From Lysobacterales bacterium (GTDB taxonomy: Bacteria > Pseudomonadota > Gammaproteobacteria > Xanthomonadales > Rhodanobacteraceae): a DNA stretch of 64,000 nucleotides. The DNA lies in the NCBI GenBank assembly GCA_017305055.1, contig JAFKMZ010000005.1:1-64000 (forward strand), written 5' to 3'. Positions 30,440-40,408 of this stretch are shown one piece after another. The notes beneath the pieces were generated by a model, which was given only the letters and a program-made list of their open reading frames with translations, was not told where the DNA came from and did not search any database. The position numbers and the translations under genes were made by a program. Numbering within the stretch: the first letter of the stretch is position 1; every line of letters starts with the position of its first letter.

Positions 30440-32082
30440 GCCAGAAAATCAGCCCCCTCGCGGGCAAGCCCGCACCCAAATCCATCCTCGTCGACGTGTC
30501 CGCGCTGCTCGCCGCATACAGCGAACTCGCGCCTGACCCGTCCGAGCCCACGCAGCGCGTGGCCTTCGGCACCTCCGGCCACCGCGGCAGCTCCTTCACG
30601 CGCAGCTTCAACGCCGCGCACATCCTGGCCATCAGCCAGGCGATCTGCGAATACCGCAAGGGCCAGGGCATCGACGGGCCGCTCTTCATCGGTGCCGACA
30701 CCCACGCGCTGTCCGGGCCGGCGTTCGAGAATGCATTGGAGGTGCTGGCGGCGAACGGCGTGGAAACCATGGTTTCCCGCGGCGGCGAGTTCACCCCGAC
30801 GCCGGCGGTATCGCACGCGATCCTGGTCTACAACCGCGGGCGCAGCAGCGGTCTCGCCGACGGCATCGTCATCACTCCGTCGCACAACCCGCCGGACAAC
30901 GGCGGCTTCAAGTACAACCCGCCCAACGGCGGCCCGGCGGACACCGAGATCACCGGCTGGATCCAGCAGCGCGCGAACGCGCTGCTGGAGGCGAAGCTCG
31001 CCGGCGTCAAGCGCATGCCATACGCCCAGGCGCGCAAAGCGTCCACCACGCACGAACACGACTACCTTGACGCCTACGTCACCGACCTCGCCCAGGTCGT
31101 CGACTTCGACGCGATCCGCGCCGCCGGCGTGCACATGGGCGTCGATCCGCTAGGCGGTGCCGGCGTGCACTACTGGGCGCCGATCGCCGAGCGCTACGGA
31201 CTGGATCTCACCGTGGTCAGCGATGTGGTCGACCCGCAGTTCGCGTTCATGAGCGTGGACTGGGACGGCAAGATCCGCATGGACCCCTCATCGCGCTATG
31301 CCATGCAGCGCCTGATCGGCCTGAAGGACAAATACGACATCGCCTTCGCCTGCGATACCGACCATGACCGCCACGGCGTGGTCACGCGCAGCAGCGGCCT
31401 GATGGAGCCGAACCATTACCTGTCGGTGCTGGTGGATTACCTGTTCCGGCACCGGCCGCAATGGAGCGTCCAGGCTGCGGTCGGCAAGACCCTGGTCAGC
31501 ACCGCGCTGATCGACCGCGTGGTCAAGCGCCTGGGGCGGCAGTTGTACGAGGTGCCCGTCGGTTTCAAATGGTTCTCGGCCGGGCTGTTCGACGGCTCGC
31601 TCGGCTTCGGCTGTGAGGAAAGCGCGGGCGCCTCGCTGCTGCGCCGCGACGGGACGGTATGGACCACCGACAAGGACGGCCTGGTGCCAGCCCTGCTCTC
31701 GGCCGAGATCACCGCACGCATCGGCAAGGATCCCGGCGAACTCTACGCGCAGCTGACGGGCGAGCTCGGCAAGCCGTTCAGCGACCGCGTCGAGGCGGCG
31801 GCGACCCCGGCGCAAAAGGCCAGGCTGGCCAAGCTTTCCCCCGGACAGGTGACGGACACGCAGCTCGCCGGTGAGAAAATCGAGCAGGTCCTGGACAAGG
31901 CCCCCGGCAACGGCGCGGCGATTGGCGGCATCAAGGTCGTGGCGGCCAGCGGCTGGTTTGCGGCGCGCCCATCTGGCACCGAGGCGATCTACAAGATCTA
32001 CGCCGAAAGCTTCAAGAGCGGGAGCCACCTGCAGAGTCTGCTCGGGGAAGCGCAACGTATCGTGGACGCCGCGCTCGGCTGA
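30436..32082 (+). CDS. pgm: Phosphoglucomutase (alpha-D-glucose phosphate-specific)
   Basis: 548-aa enzyme that interconverts glucose-1- and glucose-6-phosphate. [15 protein letters not shown] is the N-terminal signature, [21 protein letters not shown] carries the phosphoserine, [13 protein letters not shown] the metal loop and [20 protein letters not shown] the C-terminal phosphate site. It belongs to the E. coli Pgm type. It begins by ATGA overlap with pgi and is the last gene of the zwf-to-pgm cluster. Confidence 0.96.
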   Translation: MSQKISPLAGKPAPKSILVDVSALLAAYSELAPDPSEPTQRVAFGTSGHRGSSFTRSFNAAHILAISQAICEYRKGQGIDGPLFIGADTHALSGPAFENALEVLAANGVETMVSRGGEFTPTPAVSHAILVYNRGRSSGLADGIVITPSHNPPDNGGFKYNPPNGGPADTEITGWIQQRANALLEAKLAGVKRMPYAQARKASTTHEHDYLDAYVTDLAQVVDFDAIRAAGVHMGVDPLGGAGVHYWAPIAERYGLDLTVVSDVVDPQFAFMSVDWDGKIRMDPSSRYAMQRLIGLKDKYDIAFACDTDHDRHGVVTRSSGLMEPNHYLSVLVDYLFRHRPQWSVQAAVGKTLVSTALIDRVVKRLGRQLYEVPVGFKWFSAGLFDGSLGFGCEESAGASLLRRDGTVWTTDKDGLVPALLSAEITARIGKDPGELYAQLTGELGKPFSDRVEAAATPAQKARLAKLSPGQVTDTQLAGEKIEQVLDKAPGNGAAIGGIKVVAASGWFAARPSGTEAIYKIYAESFKSGSHLQSLLGEAQRIVDAALG

Positions 32083-32097
32083 CGAGATCGGGGTCGG

Positions 32098-32156
32098 GGT
32101 GCACTTTCGACGCCAGCACCGGTCGATGCGACCGCCGCTCCCAGCGAAAGTGCACT
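32098..32156. repeat. Inverted repeat with 11-bp perfect arms
   Basis: GTGCACTTTCG (32099-32109) is mirrored by CGAAAGTGCAC (32145-32155) with a 35-bp spacer. The arms are extended imperfectly outward by GGGGTCGG versus CTGACTCC. It lies between pgm and tkt. The look is that of a dispersed intergenic palindrome of the REP kind rather than a terminator, since no T tract follows. Confidence 0.6.
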
Positions 32157-32240
32157 CTGACTCCGGTTTCGGGAACATCGCCCGGCGATGGGCACCTACA
32201 ATAGGCAGTTACCCGCCACCGAATCCACCCGGAGAAACCC

Positions 32241-34292
32241 ATGTCCAACGTCCTCGACCAGCAATGTGTGAATACGCTCCGCTTCCTGTCGGTGGACATG
32301 GTGCAACGGGCGAACAGCGGGCATCCGGGCCTGCCCCTGGACGCGGCGCCCATGGCCTACGCGCTGTGGACCCGGCACATGAAGTACAACCCGAAGGATC
32401 CGCACTGGGTCGACCGCGACCGTTTCGTGCTCTCCGCCGGGCACGGCTCGGCCCTGCTCTACAGCCTGCTGTTCGTCACCGGCTATGACGTGTCGCTGGA
32501 CGACATCAAGCATTTCCGCCAGTGGGGCAGCAAGACCCCGGGCCATCCGGAGTACGGCCATACGCCAGGCGTCGAGGTCACCACCGGGCCGCTGGGACAG
32601 GGCTTGGCCAACTCCGTCGGCATGGCCATCGGCGAGGCCAATCTGGCCGCGCGCTACAACCGCGACGGCCACACCGTGATCGACCACCACACCTGGGCCA
32701 TCGTCAGTGACGGCGACCTGATGGAAGGCGTGGCCTCCGAGGCCGCGTCGCTGGCGGGGCACCTGCAGCTTGGCAAGCTCATCTGCCTGTACGACGACAA
32801 CGAGGTGACCCTGGCCGCCGGCGCCGACATCACGTTCTCCGAGGACCGCGGCAAGCGCTTCGCGGCCTACGGCTGGCAGACCATCCGCGTCGACGACGGC
32901 AACGATCTGGACGCGCTCAACGCCGCGCTGGACGAAGCGCGTGCCGATACTGCGCGGCCATCCCTGATCCTGGTGCGTACCCACATCGGCTACGGCTCGC
33001 CCAAGCAGGACAGCTACAAGTCCCACGGCTCGCCCCTCGGTGTCGAAGACGTGAAGCTGACCAAGCAGAAGCTGAACTGGCCATTGGCGCCGGACTTCTT
33101 TGTGCCGGACGATGCGCTGGCACACTACCGTGAAGCCGTGACACGCGGGCAGCAGGCGCAGTCCGCCTGGTCCGCGCGCATGGACGCCTATGCCGCCGCT
33201 TTCCCCGATCTCGCCGCGGAACTGCGCGCCCGCCTGCAGGGCGAGCTGCCGGCTGGCTGGGATGCCGACATCCCGGTTTTTCCCGCGGACGGGAAGGGCC
33301 TGTCCACGCGCGTCGCCGGCGGCAAGGTGATGAACGCGTTCGCGGGTAAACTGCCGGCCTTGACCGGCGGCTCGGCCGACCTCGACCCGTCCACGTTCAC
33401 GGCCTTGAACGGCCTGGGCGACTTCAACCCGCCGCTGCAACCAGGCATGGACAAGGAAGGCTCCGACGGCGGCGGCTGGAGCTACGCCGGCCGCAACCTG
33501 CATTTCGGCGTACGCGAGCATGCGATGGGCGCGATCGTCAACGGCCTGGCGGTGCATGGCGGCTTCCTGCCGTACGGCGCGACCTTCCTGATCTTCTCCG
33601 ACTACATGCGCCCGGCGATCCGTCTGGCGGCCCTGATGGGCCTGCACGTAGTGCACGTCTTCACCCACGACAGCATCGCGCTTGGCGAAGACGGCCCCAC
33701 GCACCAGCCGATCGAACAATTGGCGAGCTTGCGCGCGATCCCCAACCTGACGGTGATCCGCCCCGCCGACGCCAACGAAACCGCCGAAGCCTGGAAGGTC
33801 GCCGTGCACTCCAAGGGTCGGCCCGTGCTGCTGTCGCTGAGCCGGCAAAACCTGCCGACCATCGACCGCCAGCGCTACGCCAGCGCAGCCGGCCTGCAGC
33901 AGGGCGCCTATGTGCTCGATCCGGAACAGGGCAAGGATCCTGAGCTGATCCTGATCGGTACCGGCTCGGAAGTGGGCCTGATCCTCGCCGCAGCGGAGCA
34001 GCTGCGGCAGGACAAGGTGGCGGTGCGCTGTGTGTCGATGCCGAGCTGGGAACTGTTCGACGCGCAGCCCCAGACCTACCGCGACAGCGTGCTGCCGCCC
34101 GCGGTCGGCGCCCGCCTGGTGGTGGAGGCCGGCATTGCCCAGGGCTGGGAACGTTACTACGGCCCGCAGGGTGGCATGCTCTCCATCGAGCACTTCGGCG
34201 CCTCCGCGCCCAGCGACGTGCTGCTGCGCGAGTTCGGCTTCAGCGCGGACCACGTGGTGCAGAAGGCCCGGGCCTTGTTGAAGCGCCGCTAG
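32241..34292 (+). CDS. tkt: Transketolase
   Basis: 683-aa thiamine-diphosphate enzyme of the non-oxidative pentose phosphate pathway. Visible motifs are [34 protein letters not shown] and the TPP-binding [20 protein letters not shown]. The pyrimidine domain has [17 protein letters not shown], and the substrate side has [31 protein letters not shown] seven bases before ATG 32241 supports the start. It follows pgm after 158 bp containing an inverted repeat, so it may be separately transcribed from the zwf-pgm unit. Confidence 0.97.
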   Translation: MSNVLDQQCVNTLRFLSVDMVQRANSGHPGLPLDAAPMAYALWTRHMKYNPKDPHWVDRDRFVLSAGHGSALLYSLLFVTGYDVSLDDIKHFRQWGSKTPGHPEYGHTPGVEVTTGPLGQGLANSVGMAIGEANLAARYNRDGHTVIDHHTWAIVSDGDLMEGVASEAASLAGHLQLGKLICLYDDNEVTLAAGADITFSEDRGKRFAAYGWQTIRVDDGNDLDALNAALDEARADTARPSLILVRTHIGYGSPKQDSYKSHGSPLGVEDVKLTKQKLNWPLAPDFFVPDDALAHYREAVTRGQQAQSAWSARMDAYAAAFPDLAAELRARLQGELPAGWDADIPVFPADGKGLSTRVAGGKVMNAFAGKLPALTGGSADLDPSTFTALNGLGDFNPPLQPGMDKEGSDGGGWSYAGRNLHFGVREHAMGAIVNGLAVHGGFLPYGATFLIFSDYMRPAIRLAALMGLHVVHVFTHDSIALGEDGPTHQPIEQLASLRAIPNLTVIRPADANETAEAWKVAVHSKGRPVLLSLSRQNLPTIDRQRYASAAGLQQGAYVLDPEQGKDPELILIGTGSEVGLILAAAEQLRQDKVAVRCVSMPSWELFDAQPQTYRDSVLPPAVGARLVVEAGIAQGWERYYGPQGGMLSIEHFGASAPSDVLLREFGFSADHVVQKARALLKRR

Positions 34293-34317
34293 CCGGGGAT
34301 TGAGTGCAGGGGAGCAA

Positions 34318-34346
34318 GGGGAAACCCCGGCCTGCCTGGTTTCCCC
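34318..34346 (+). terminator. Weak hairpin after tkt
   Basis: GGGGAAACC (34318-34326) pairs with GGTTTCCCC (34338-34346), 26 bp after the tkt stop. There is no T tract, so intrinsic termination is doubtful. Confidence 0.35.
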
Positions 34347-34398
34347 CACCGTCCAGGCTTCCTTTTGGCCAGCCATCCGGCGCCCGTTCAAACTTATT

Positions 34399-34440
34399 TC
34401 TTGTACTGACTATATCTATACCGCTTAGTATGGTATTGTG
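34399..34440 (+). promoter_or_regulatory. AT-rich promoter/operator region of the efflux operon
   Basis: An AT-rich island (TTGTACTGACTATATCTA) in otherwise GC-rich DNA, 33-75 bp before the outer-membrane factor gene. ATACC (34418-34422) and GGTAT (34432-34436) form a small inverted repeat that could be a repressor operator. No regulator gene is adjacent, and the box spacing is not clean. Confidence 0.35.
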
Positions 34441-34472
34441 CGCCGCGCAACGCTTCCGCCCAAGGCTCTCCC

Positions 34473-35975
34473 TTGCATATCAGCCTGCCTCAAAGACGCT
34501 CCGCCGCACGCTGCAGCAACGCATTCCTGCTGGCAGGCATGCTCGCGCTCGCCGGCTGCGCGGTGGGCCCCGATTACCGGCGCCCGCCGGCGCCTGACGT
34601 CGAACGCTACACGGCGCAGCCGCTGCCGGCAACGACCGGAGCCAGCAGCGACGGCGCCAGCGACGTGCAGCGTTTCCAGCACGGCCGTGACGTGCCGGCC
34701 CAGTGGTGGACACAGTTCGGGAGCCCCGAACTGGTCCGCCGCGTCGACCGCGCCCTGGCCCACAGCCCGAGCATCGCCTCGGCGCAGGCCGCGCTGCGCC
34801 AGGCGTTGGAAAATGCCCGCGCCGCCGGCGGAACGCTGTGGCCGGGAGTCGACGCCGGCATCGGCGCCACCCGGCAAAAGCAGTCCGCGGCATCGTTTGG
34901 CGGTGCCTTCAAGTTCCCGCCGCTGACCGTTTACAACGCGTCGGTCAACGTCAGCTACGGCCTCGACCTGTTTGGCGGTACGCGGCGCACGATCGAGAGC
35001 CAGGAAGCGCTGGCCGACGTGCAGCGCGCCCGCACCGACGCCACTTATCTCACGCTGGCCGCGAACGTGGTCACCGCCTCGTTGCAGGAAGCTTCGCTGC
35101 GCGAACAGGTACGGGCGACCGAGGACATCATCGCGGCCCAGCGTCAGAGCCTGCAGATCGCCGAGCAGCAACAGCGGATCGGCGCCAAGTCGCTGTCCGA
35201 TACGCTGGCGGTACGCACCCAGCTGGCGAGCACCGAGGCCAGCCTGCCACCACTGCGCGCCCAGCTCGCCGCCACCCGCAACCAGCTGGCGACCTACCTC
35301 GGCACCACGCCGGCGCAGCTGCAACTGGTCCCGCTCGAGCTGGACGGGATCAAGCTGCCGACCGACATCCCGGTCAGCCTGCCCTCGCGCCTGGTCGAAC
35401 AGCGCCCGGACATCCGCGCCGCCTCGGCGCAACTGCATGCCGCCACCGCCCAGGTCGGCGTGGCCACCGCGGCGCTGCTGCCGCAGATCACCCTGTCGGC
35501 CAGCGGCGGCTCGCAGGCCCTCGATGCCGGCGAGTTGTTTGCCGCCGGCACGCGCTCGTGGTCACTGGGGCTCGGTCTGACCCAACCGCTGTTCCACGGC
35601 GGCGAGCTGCGGCACAAGAAACGCGCTGCCCAGGCCGGCCTGGACCAGGCAACCGCCGACTGGCAGCAAACCGTGCTGGCGGCGTTCCAGAACGTGGCGG
35701 ACGCGCTGCAGGCCTTGCAGTTCGACGCCCAGGGCCTGGCGGCGCAAACCACCGCCGAACACGCTGCCGCGCAGCAGCTGGATCTGACCCGCAACCAGTT
35801 CAAGCTTGGCGCCACCGGCTATCTCGCGCTGCTGCAGGCCGAACGCAGCCATCAGCAGGCACGTCTGGCCATGATCCAGGCGCGTACCGCACGTCTGGCC
35901 GATACCGCGGCGCTGTACACCGCGCTCGGTGGCGGCTGGCAGGCCACCGGCGACGTGGCCAACCAGCAACCCTAG
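34473..35975 (+). CDS. RND efflux outer-membrane factor lipoprotein (NodT/OprM family)
   Basis: 500-aa outer-membrane channel. The N-terminus has a lipoprotein signal ending in LALAGC (lipid-anchored Cys about residue 29), then AVGPDYRRPPAP, the OprM/NodT hallmark, and two repeats of long coiled-coil helices such as SLREQVRATEDIIAAQRQSLQIAEQQ and its second-half equivalent. No ATG precedes the signal peptide, so a TTG at 34473 is the best start. It heads an operon with an adaptor (63-bp gap) and an RND pump. Confidence 0.92.
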   Translation: MHISLPQRRSAARCSNAFLLAGMLALAGCAVGPDYRRPPAPDVERYTAQPLPATTGASSDGASDVQRFQHGRDVPAQWWTQFGSPELVRRVDRALAHSPSIASAQAALRQALENARAAGGTLWPGVDAGIGATRQKQSAASFGGAFKFPPLTVYNASVNVSYGLDLFGGTRRTIESQEALADVQRARTDATYLTLAANVVTASLQEASLREQVRATEDIIAAQRQSLQIAEQQQRIGAKSLSDTLAVRTQLASTEASLPPLRAQLAATRNQLATYLGTTPAQLQLVPLELDGIKLPTDIPVSLPSRLVEQRPDIRAASAQLHAATAQVGVATAALLPQITLSASGGSQALDAGELFAAGTRSWSLGLGLTQPLFHGGELRHKKRAAQAGLDQATADWQQTVLAAFQNVADALQALQFDAQGLAAQTTAEHAAAQQLDLTRNQFKLGATGYLALLQAERSHQQARLAMIQARTARLADTAALYTALGGGWQATGDVANQQP

Positions 35976-36037
35976 GTTCCCGCACTCCGCCCCGACTGCC
36001 CATCCGACCGCCCGCACCACACACAGGAGTACCGCGC

Positions 36038-37198
36038 ATGTCCACGCGCGCTGAACACAAACCCAGTACCAGGAAACGCATGCTGTGGATGATCGTCGGC
36101 GTGCTGCTGCTGATTGCCCTGATCGCCGGTATCAAGGTGTTGTTGGTGATGCGCATGCTGCACAACATGCCCAAGCCGACGCCGGCGACGGTGAGCACCG
36201 TCACGGCCAGTGAGCAGGCCTGGCAGCCGGCGTTGCAATCGGTGGGCTCGCTGCGCGCCGTCAATGGCGCCAACCTGGCCATGGATGTGGCCGGCGTGGT
36301 CACCGCGGTCAACCTGAAGTCTGGCCAGGAGGTGAAGGAGGGCCAACTGCTGCTGCAGCTGCGCGACAGCGACGACGTCGCCGCCCTGCACCAGTTCGAG
36401 GCCGCAGCCCAGCTTGCCAAGCTCACCTTCGACCGCGCGCGCCAACAGCTGGCGGCCCAGGCGATCAGCCAGGCCGACTACGACACCGCGGCGGCCGATT
36501 TCAAGGCCAAGCAGGCCGCCGTGGCCCAACAACAGGCGCTGGTGGCCAAGAAGCAGTTGCGCGCCCCGTTCTCCGGACGTGCAGGCATCATCACCTTGAG
36601 CCCGGGCGACTACCTCAGCGCCGGGACCGCCGTGGCCACGCTGCAGCAGCTCGATTCCTTGTTCGTCGACTTCAACCTGCCGCAACGCGAGCTGGGTCGC
36701 CTGCACGTCGGTCAGCGTGTGCACCTGACGCTCGATGCCTATGCCGGGCGCACGTTCGATGGCGAGATCAGCGCGATCAACCCGCGCGTCGACCCCGAAA
36801 GCCGCAACGTGCAGGTCGAGGCACGGGTGCCCAATCATGACCAGGCCCTGACCCCGGGCATGTTCGCCAAACTCAGCGTGGGCGTCGGCGAGCAGCGGCC
36901 GCGGTTGACCCTGCCGCAAGCCGCGATCGTCTACAACCCCTATGGCGACACCGTCTACGTGGTGCAGCCGTCCAAGGGCAAGGACGAGCAGGGCAAGCCG
37001 CTGCCGGCGACCGTGCAGCAGACCTTCGTCACCCTCGGCGACACCCGCGGCGACCAGGTGGCGGTCGTCAAGGGCCTCGAGCCCGGCACCGTCGTGGTGA
37101 CCAGCGGCCAGATCAAGCTGAAGAACGGGGCACCGATCATCATCGACAACAGCGTGCAGCCGGCCAGCAACATGCAGCCCACACCGCAGGAACAGTGA
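36038..37198 (+). CDS. RND efflux periplasmic adaptor (membrane fusion protein)
   Basis: 386 aa. One N-terminal membrane helix (MLWMIVGVLLLIALIAGIKVLL), then a lipoyl/biotinyl-like half motif (AVNLKSGQEVKEGQLLLQL) and a short coiled-coil hairpin with AKKQLRAPFSGRAG. Beta-barrel and membrane-proximal domains follow (LTPGMFAKLSVGVGEQRPRL). It bridges the pump and outer-membrane channel. The CAGGAG site ten bases before ATG 36038 fixes the start. The pump gene follows after 9 bp. Confidence 0.95.
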   Translation: MSTRAEHKPSTRKRMLWMIVGVLLLIALIAGIKVLLVMRMLHNMPKPTPATVSTVTASEQAWQPALQSVGSLRAVNGANLAMDVAGVVTAVNLKSGQEVKEGQLLLQLRDSDDVAALHQFEAAAQLAKLTFDRARQQLAAQAISQADYDTAAADFKAKQAAVAQQQALVAKKQLRAPFSGRAGIITLSPGDYLSAGTAVATLQQLDSLFVDFNLPQRELGRLHVGQRVHLTLDAYAGRTFDGEISAINPRVDPESRNVQVEARVPNHDQALTPGMFAKLSVGVGEQRPRLTLPQAAIVYNPYGDTVYVVQPSKGKDEQGKPLPATVQQTFVTLGDTRGDQVAVVKGLEPGTVVVTSGQIKLKNGAPIIIDNSVQPASNMQPTPQEQ

Positions 37199-37207
37199 GT
37201 CGAAAAG

Positions 37208-40200
37208 ATGAAGTTCACCGACCTGTTCATCAACAAGCCGGTGCTGGCGATCGTCGTCAGTGCGCTGATCCTGGTGCTGGGCGTGCGCGCCATCACCAGC
37301 CTCAGCGTGCGCCAGTATCCACAGACCGAGAACGCCACGGTCACCATCAGCACCGCCTACTACGGTGCCGACGCGCAGACCATGGCCGGCTTCATCACCC
37401 AGCCGCTTGAGCAGGCGGTCTCGCAGGCGCAGGGCATTGACTACCTGTCTTCCAGCAGCGTTTCCGGCATCTCCACGATCACCGCGACGCTGCGCCTGAA
37501 CTACGATGCCAACCGCGCGCTGACCGAGATCACCACCCAGGTCAACTCGGTGAAGAACCAGTTGCCGCCACAGGCGCAGCAGCCGGTGCTCAACGTGCAG
37601 ACCGGGCAGACGGTCGACGCCATGTATATCGGCTTCTACAGCGACGTGCTGCCGACCAACAACATCACCGACTATCTGGCCCGTGTGGTCAAGCCCAAGC
37701 TCGATGCGCTCGAGGGTGTGCAGACTGCGGAACTGCTTGGCGCACGCCAGTTTGCGCTGCGCGCCTGGCTGGATCCGGCCAAGATGGCCGCGCACGGAGT
37801 GACCGCGAGCGACGTCAACGCCGCGCTGGCGGCAAACAATTACCTGGCCGCGGTGGGCTCGAGCAAGGGCCAGGCGGTGACCGTGGACCTCACCACCGAC
37901 AGCAACCTGCACACGGTCGACGAGTTCAAGCAACTCGCGATCCGCGACGTCGACGGCGCCATCGTCCGCCTGCAGGACGTGGCCACGGTCACCCTGGGTT
38001 CGGAAAACTACGACTTCAACGTCGCCTTCAGCGGCAAGCGCTCGGTGTTCATCGGCATCAAGGTGGCGCCTGATGCGAACGTGCTGGATGTGGCCAAGCG
38101 CGTGCGCGACGCATTCCCGGAGATCCAGCAGCAACTGCCGAATGGTTTGACCGGAATCATCGTTTACGACGGCACCGACTTCGTCAACAGCTCGATCCGG
38201 GAAGTGGTCAAGACCCTGGTCGAGGCGCTGCTGATCGTCACCATCGTGATCTTCCTGTTCCTCGGCAGCCTGCGCGCGGTGATCATCCCGGTGATCGCCA
38301 TGCCGCTGGCGCTGATCGGCGCGTTCTTCGTCATGCTGGTGCTGGGCTACTCGATCAACCTGCTGACCCTGCTGGCACTGGTGCTGGCCATTGGCCTGGT
38401 GGTGGATGACGCCATCATCGTGGTGGAGAACGTCGACCGGCACATGAAGGACGAAGGCAAGCCGCCGCTGCAGGCGGCGCTGCTCGCCGCGCGCGAGCTC
38501 GGCGGCCCAATCATTGCCATGACCGTGGTGCTGGTCGCGGTGTATGTGCCGATCGGTTTCCAGAAGGGCCTCACTGGCGCGCTGTTCACCGAATTCGCCT
38601 TCACCCTGGCCGGTGCGGTGGCGGTGTCCTCGATCGTCGCCCTCACCCTGTCGCCGATGCTGACGTCCAAATTCTTCCGTGCCGAGCAGGAAGGCGGCCG
38701 CTTCGTGCAATTCATCGACCGTCAGTTCGACCGCGTGCACCACGGCTACCAGCGCCTGCTGCACAACGTGTTGTCGACCTGGCCGGTGGTGATCGTCATG
38801 GCCGTCCTGTTGCTGCTGGCCACCGTTGCCCTGGGCATCACCGCGCAATCGGAACTGGCGCCGGAAGAGGACCAGGGCGTGGTGGTGGGACAGATCGTCG
38901 GCGCGCCAAACGCAACCGCGCAACAGATGAACGTGTACTCCGCGCAGATGTTCAACCTGGCGGCGCAGTTGCCGGAATACGAGCAGATGTTCCAGATCAC
39001 CGGCGTGCCCACGGTCAACCAGGGCATCGGCGGCGTGGTGTTGAAGCCCTGGGACGAGCGCCACCGCAGCGCCCACGAACTGCAGCAGGTGTTGCAGCAG
39101 AAGTGGAACGGCATTGCCGGCGCCCGTGTCGCCGCGTTCCAGTTCCCGTCGCTGCCGGGCGCGCAAGGCCTGCCGATCCAGGTGGTGATCACCACCACGG
39201 AGCCTTTCGCCAACCTCAACGAGGTGGCCAGCCAGGTACTGGACAAGGCACAGGCCAGCGGCAAGTTCTACTTCATCGATTCGGATCTGAAGGTCGACAA
39301 GCCGCAGGCCACGGTGAGCCTGGACCATGACCTGATTGCATCGCTGGGCATGACCCAGGCCGACGTGGGCGCCTCGCTCGGCGCGGCCCTGGGCGGCGGC
39401 TACGTTAACTATTTTTCGATTTCCGGCCGCTCCTACCGGGTCATTCCCCAGGTGCTCCAGGTCGACCGGCTGAATCCGGACCAGGTACTCAACTACTACC
39501 TGCGCGTACCGGGCGGCTCCCTGATCCAGGCCAGCACCGTAGCCAGGATCACCCACCAGGTGGTGCCACAGTCGCTGAACCGCTTCCAGCAGCTGAACTC
39601 GGCGACCATCTCCGGCGTCTCGGGCATGTCGCAAGGCGACGCGCTGGCCTATCTGCGCGACCTGGTGCACGAGGTGGCGCCCAGCGGATACAACGTCGAC
39701 TACGCCGGCCAGTCGCGCCAGTTCGTGCACGAGGCGGGCGGCTTCGGCGCCACGCTGCTGTTTGCGGTGATCATCGTGTTCCTGGCCCTGGCGGCGCAGT
39801 TCAACAGCCTGCGCGATCCCATCGTGATCCTGGTCTCGGTACCGCTGGCCTTGTTTGGCGCGCTTATCTTCGTCAACCTGTTCACCAGCCTCAACATCTA
39901 TACCGAGGTTGGCCTCGTCACCCTGATGGGTCTGATCAGCAAGCACGGTATCCTGATCGTGCAGTTTGCCAACGACTCGCAGCGTGCCGGCATGTCCAAG
40001 CGCGAGGCGATCGAACACGGCGCGGCCGTCCGGCTGCGGCCGGTGCTGATGACGACCGCGGCGATGGTGCTCGGTGTCATGCCGCTGGTGATTGCCGCCG
40101 GCGCCGGCGCCGCTGGCCGCTTCAACATGGGGCTGGTCATCTCCGCGGGCCTGGCCATCGGCACGCTGTTCACCTTGTTTGTGGTACCGGCGTTCTACAT

Positions 40201-40270
40201 GCTGCTGGCCCAGGATCACCACAAGGATGCCGCCGAGGGCGCCACGCCGGCGCCACGGCTGCCAGCCTGA
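37208..40270 (+). CDS. RND multidrug efflux pump (inner-membrane)
   Basis: 1020-aa proton-driven pump of the hydrophobe/amphiphile RND family (MexF/MdtB-like). The first helix FINKPVLAIVVSALILVLGV and the paired 12-helix layout are clear. VLAIGLVVDDAIIVVENVDRHM contains the conserved Asp pair of helix 4, and the C-terminal half has GLISKHGILIVQFAN. The exact substrate cannot be told. No TetR- or MarR-type regulator gene adjoins, so regulation may be distant or via the upstream operator. Confidence 0.96.
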   Translation: MKFTDLFINKPVLAIVVSALILVLGVRAITSLSVRQYPQTENATVTISTAYYGADAQTMAGFITQPLEQAVSQAQGIDYLSSSSVSGISTITATLRLNYDANRALTEITTQVNSVKNQLPPQAQQPVLNVQTGQTVDAMYIGFYSDVLPTNNITDYLARVVKPKLDALEGVQTAELLGARQFALRAWLDPAKMAAHGVTASDVNAALAANNYLAAVGSSKGQAVTVDLTTDSNLHTVDEFKQLAIRDVDGAIVRLQDVATVTLGSENYDFNVAFSGKRSVFIGIKVAPDANVLDVAKRVRDAFPEIQQQLPNGLTGIIVYDGTDFVNSSIREVVKTLVEALLIVTIVIFLFLGSLRAVIIPVIAMPLALIGAFFVMLVLGYSINLLTLLALVLAIGLVVDDAIIVVENVDRHMKDEGKPPLQAALLAARELGGPIIAMTVVLVAVYVPIGFQKGLTGALFTEFAFTLAGAVAVSSIVALTLSPMLTSKFFRAEQEGGRFVQFIDRQFDRVHHGYQRLLHNVLSTWPVVIVMAVLLLLATVALGITAQSELAPEEDQGVVVGQIVGAPNATAQQMNVYSAQMFNLAAQLPEYEQMFQITGVPTVNQGIGGVVLKPWDERHRSAHELQQVLQQKWNGIAGARVAAFQFPSLPGAQGLPIQVVITTTEPFANLNEVASQVLDKAQASGKFYFIDSDLKVDKPQATVSLDHDLIASLGMTQADVGASLGAALGGGYVNYFSISGRSYRVIPQVLQVDRLNPDQVLNYYLRVPGGSLIQASTVARITHQVVPQSLNRFQQLNSATISGVSGMSQGDALAYLRDLVHEVAPSGYNVDYAGQSRQFVHEAGGFGATLLFAVIIVFLALAAQFNSLRDPIVILVSVPLALFGALIFVNLFTSLNIYTEVGLVTLMGLISKHGILIVQFANDSQRAGMSKREAIEHGAAVRLRPVLMTTAAMVLGVMPLVIAAGAGAAGRFNMGLVISAGLAIGTLFTLFVVPAFYMLLAQDHHKDAAEGATPAPRLPA

Positions 40271-40408
40271 CCTGCAGGTCCACGGGAAGCTGACCCGGCG
40301 CGCTGGCCAGGATGTCGTGGCCGGCGCGCTGGACGCGGCCGCGGCCCCCGCGCGACGCGGTCGCAACTACGCGACAATAGAGCGCTGCCGATCGTCCAGG
40401 AGTACCGC

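Noticed and set aside
35972..40366. A very long open frame on the minus strand, about 1,460 codons, across the efflux operon
   Set aside because: It lies antisense to well-recognised RND and adaptor genes. The translation is rich in His, Gln, Arg and Asp with no known domain, as expected for a shadow frame in high-GC DNA.
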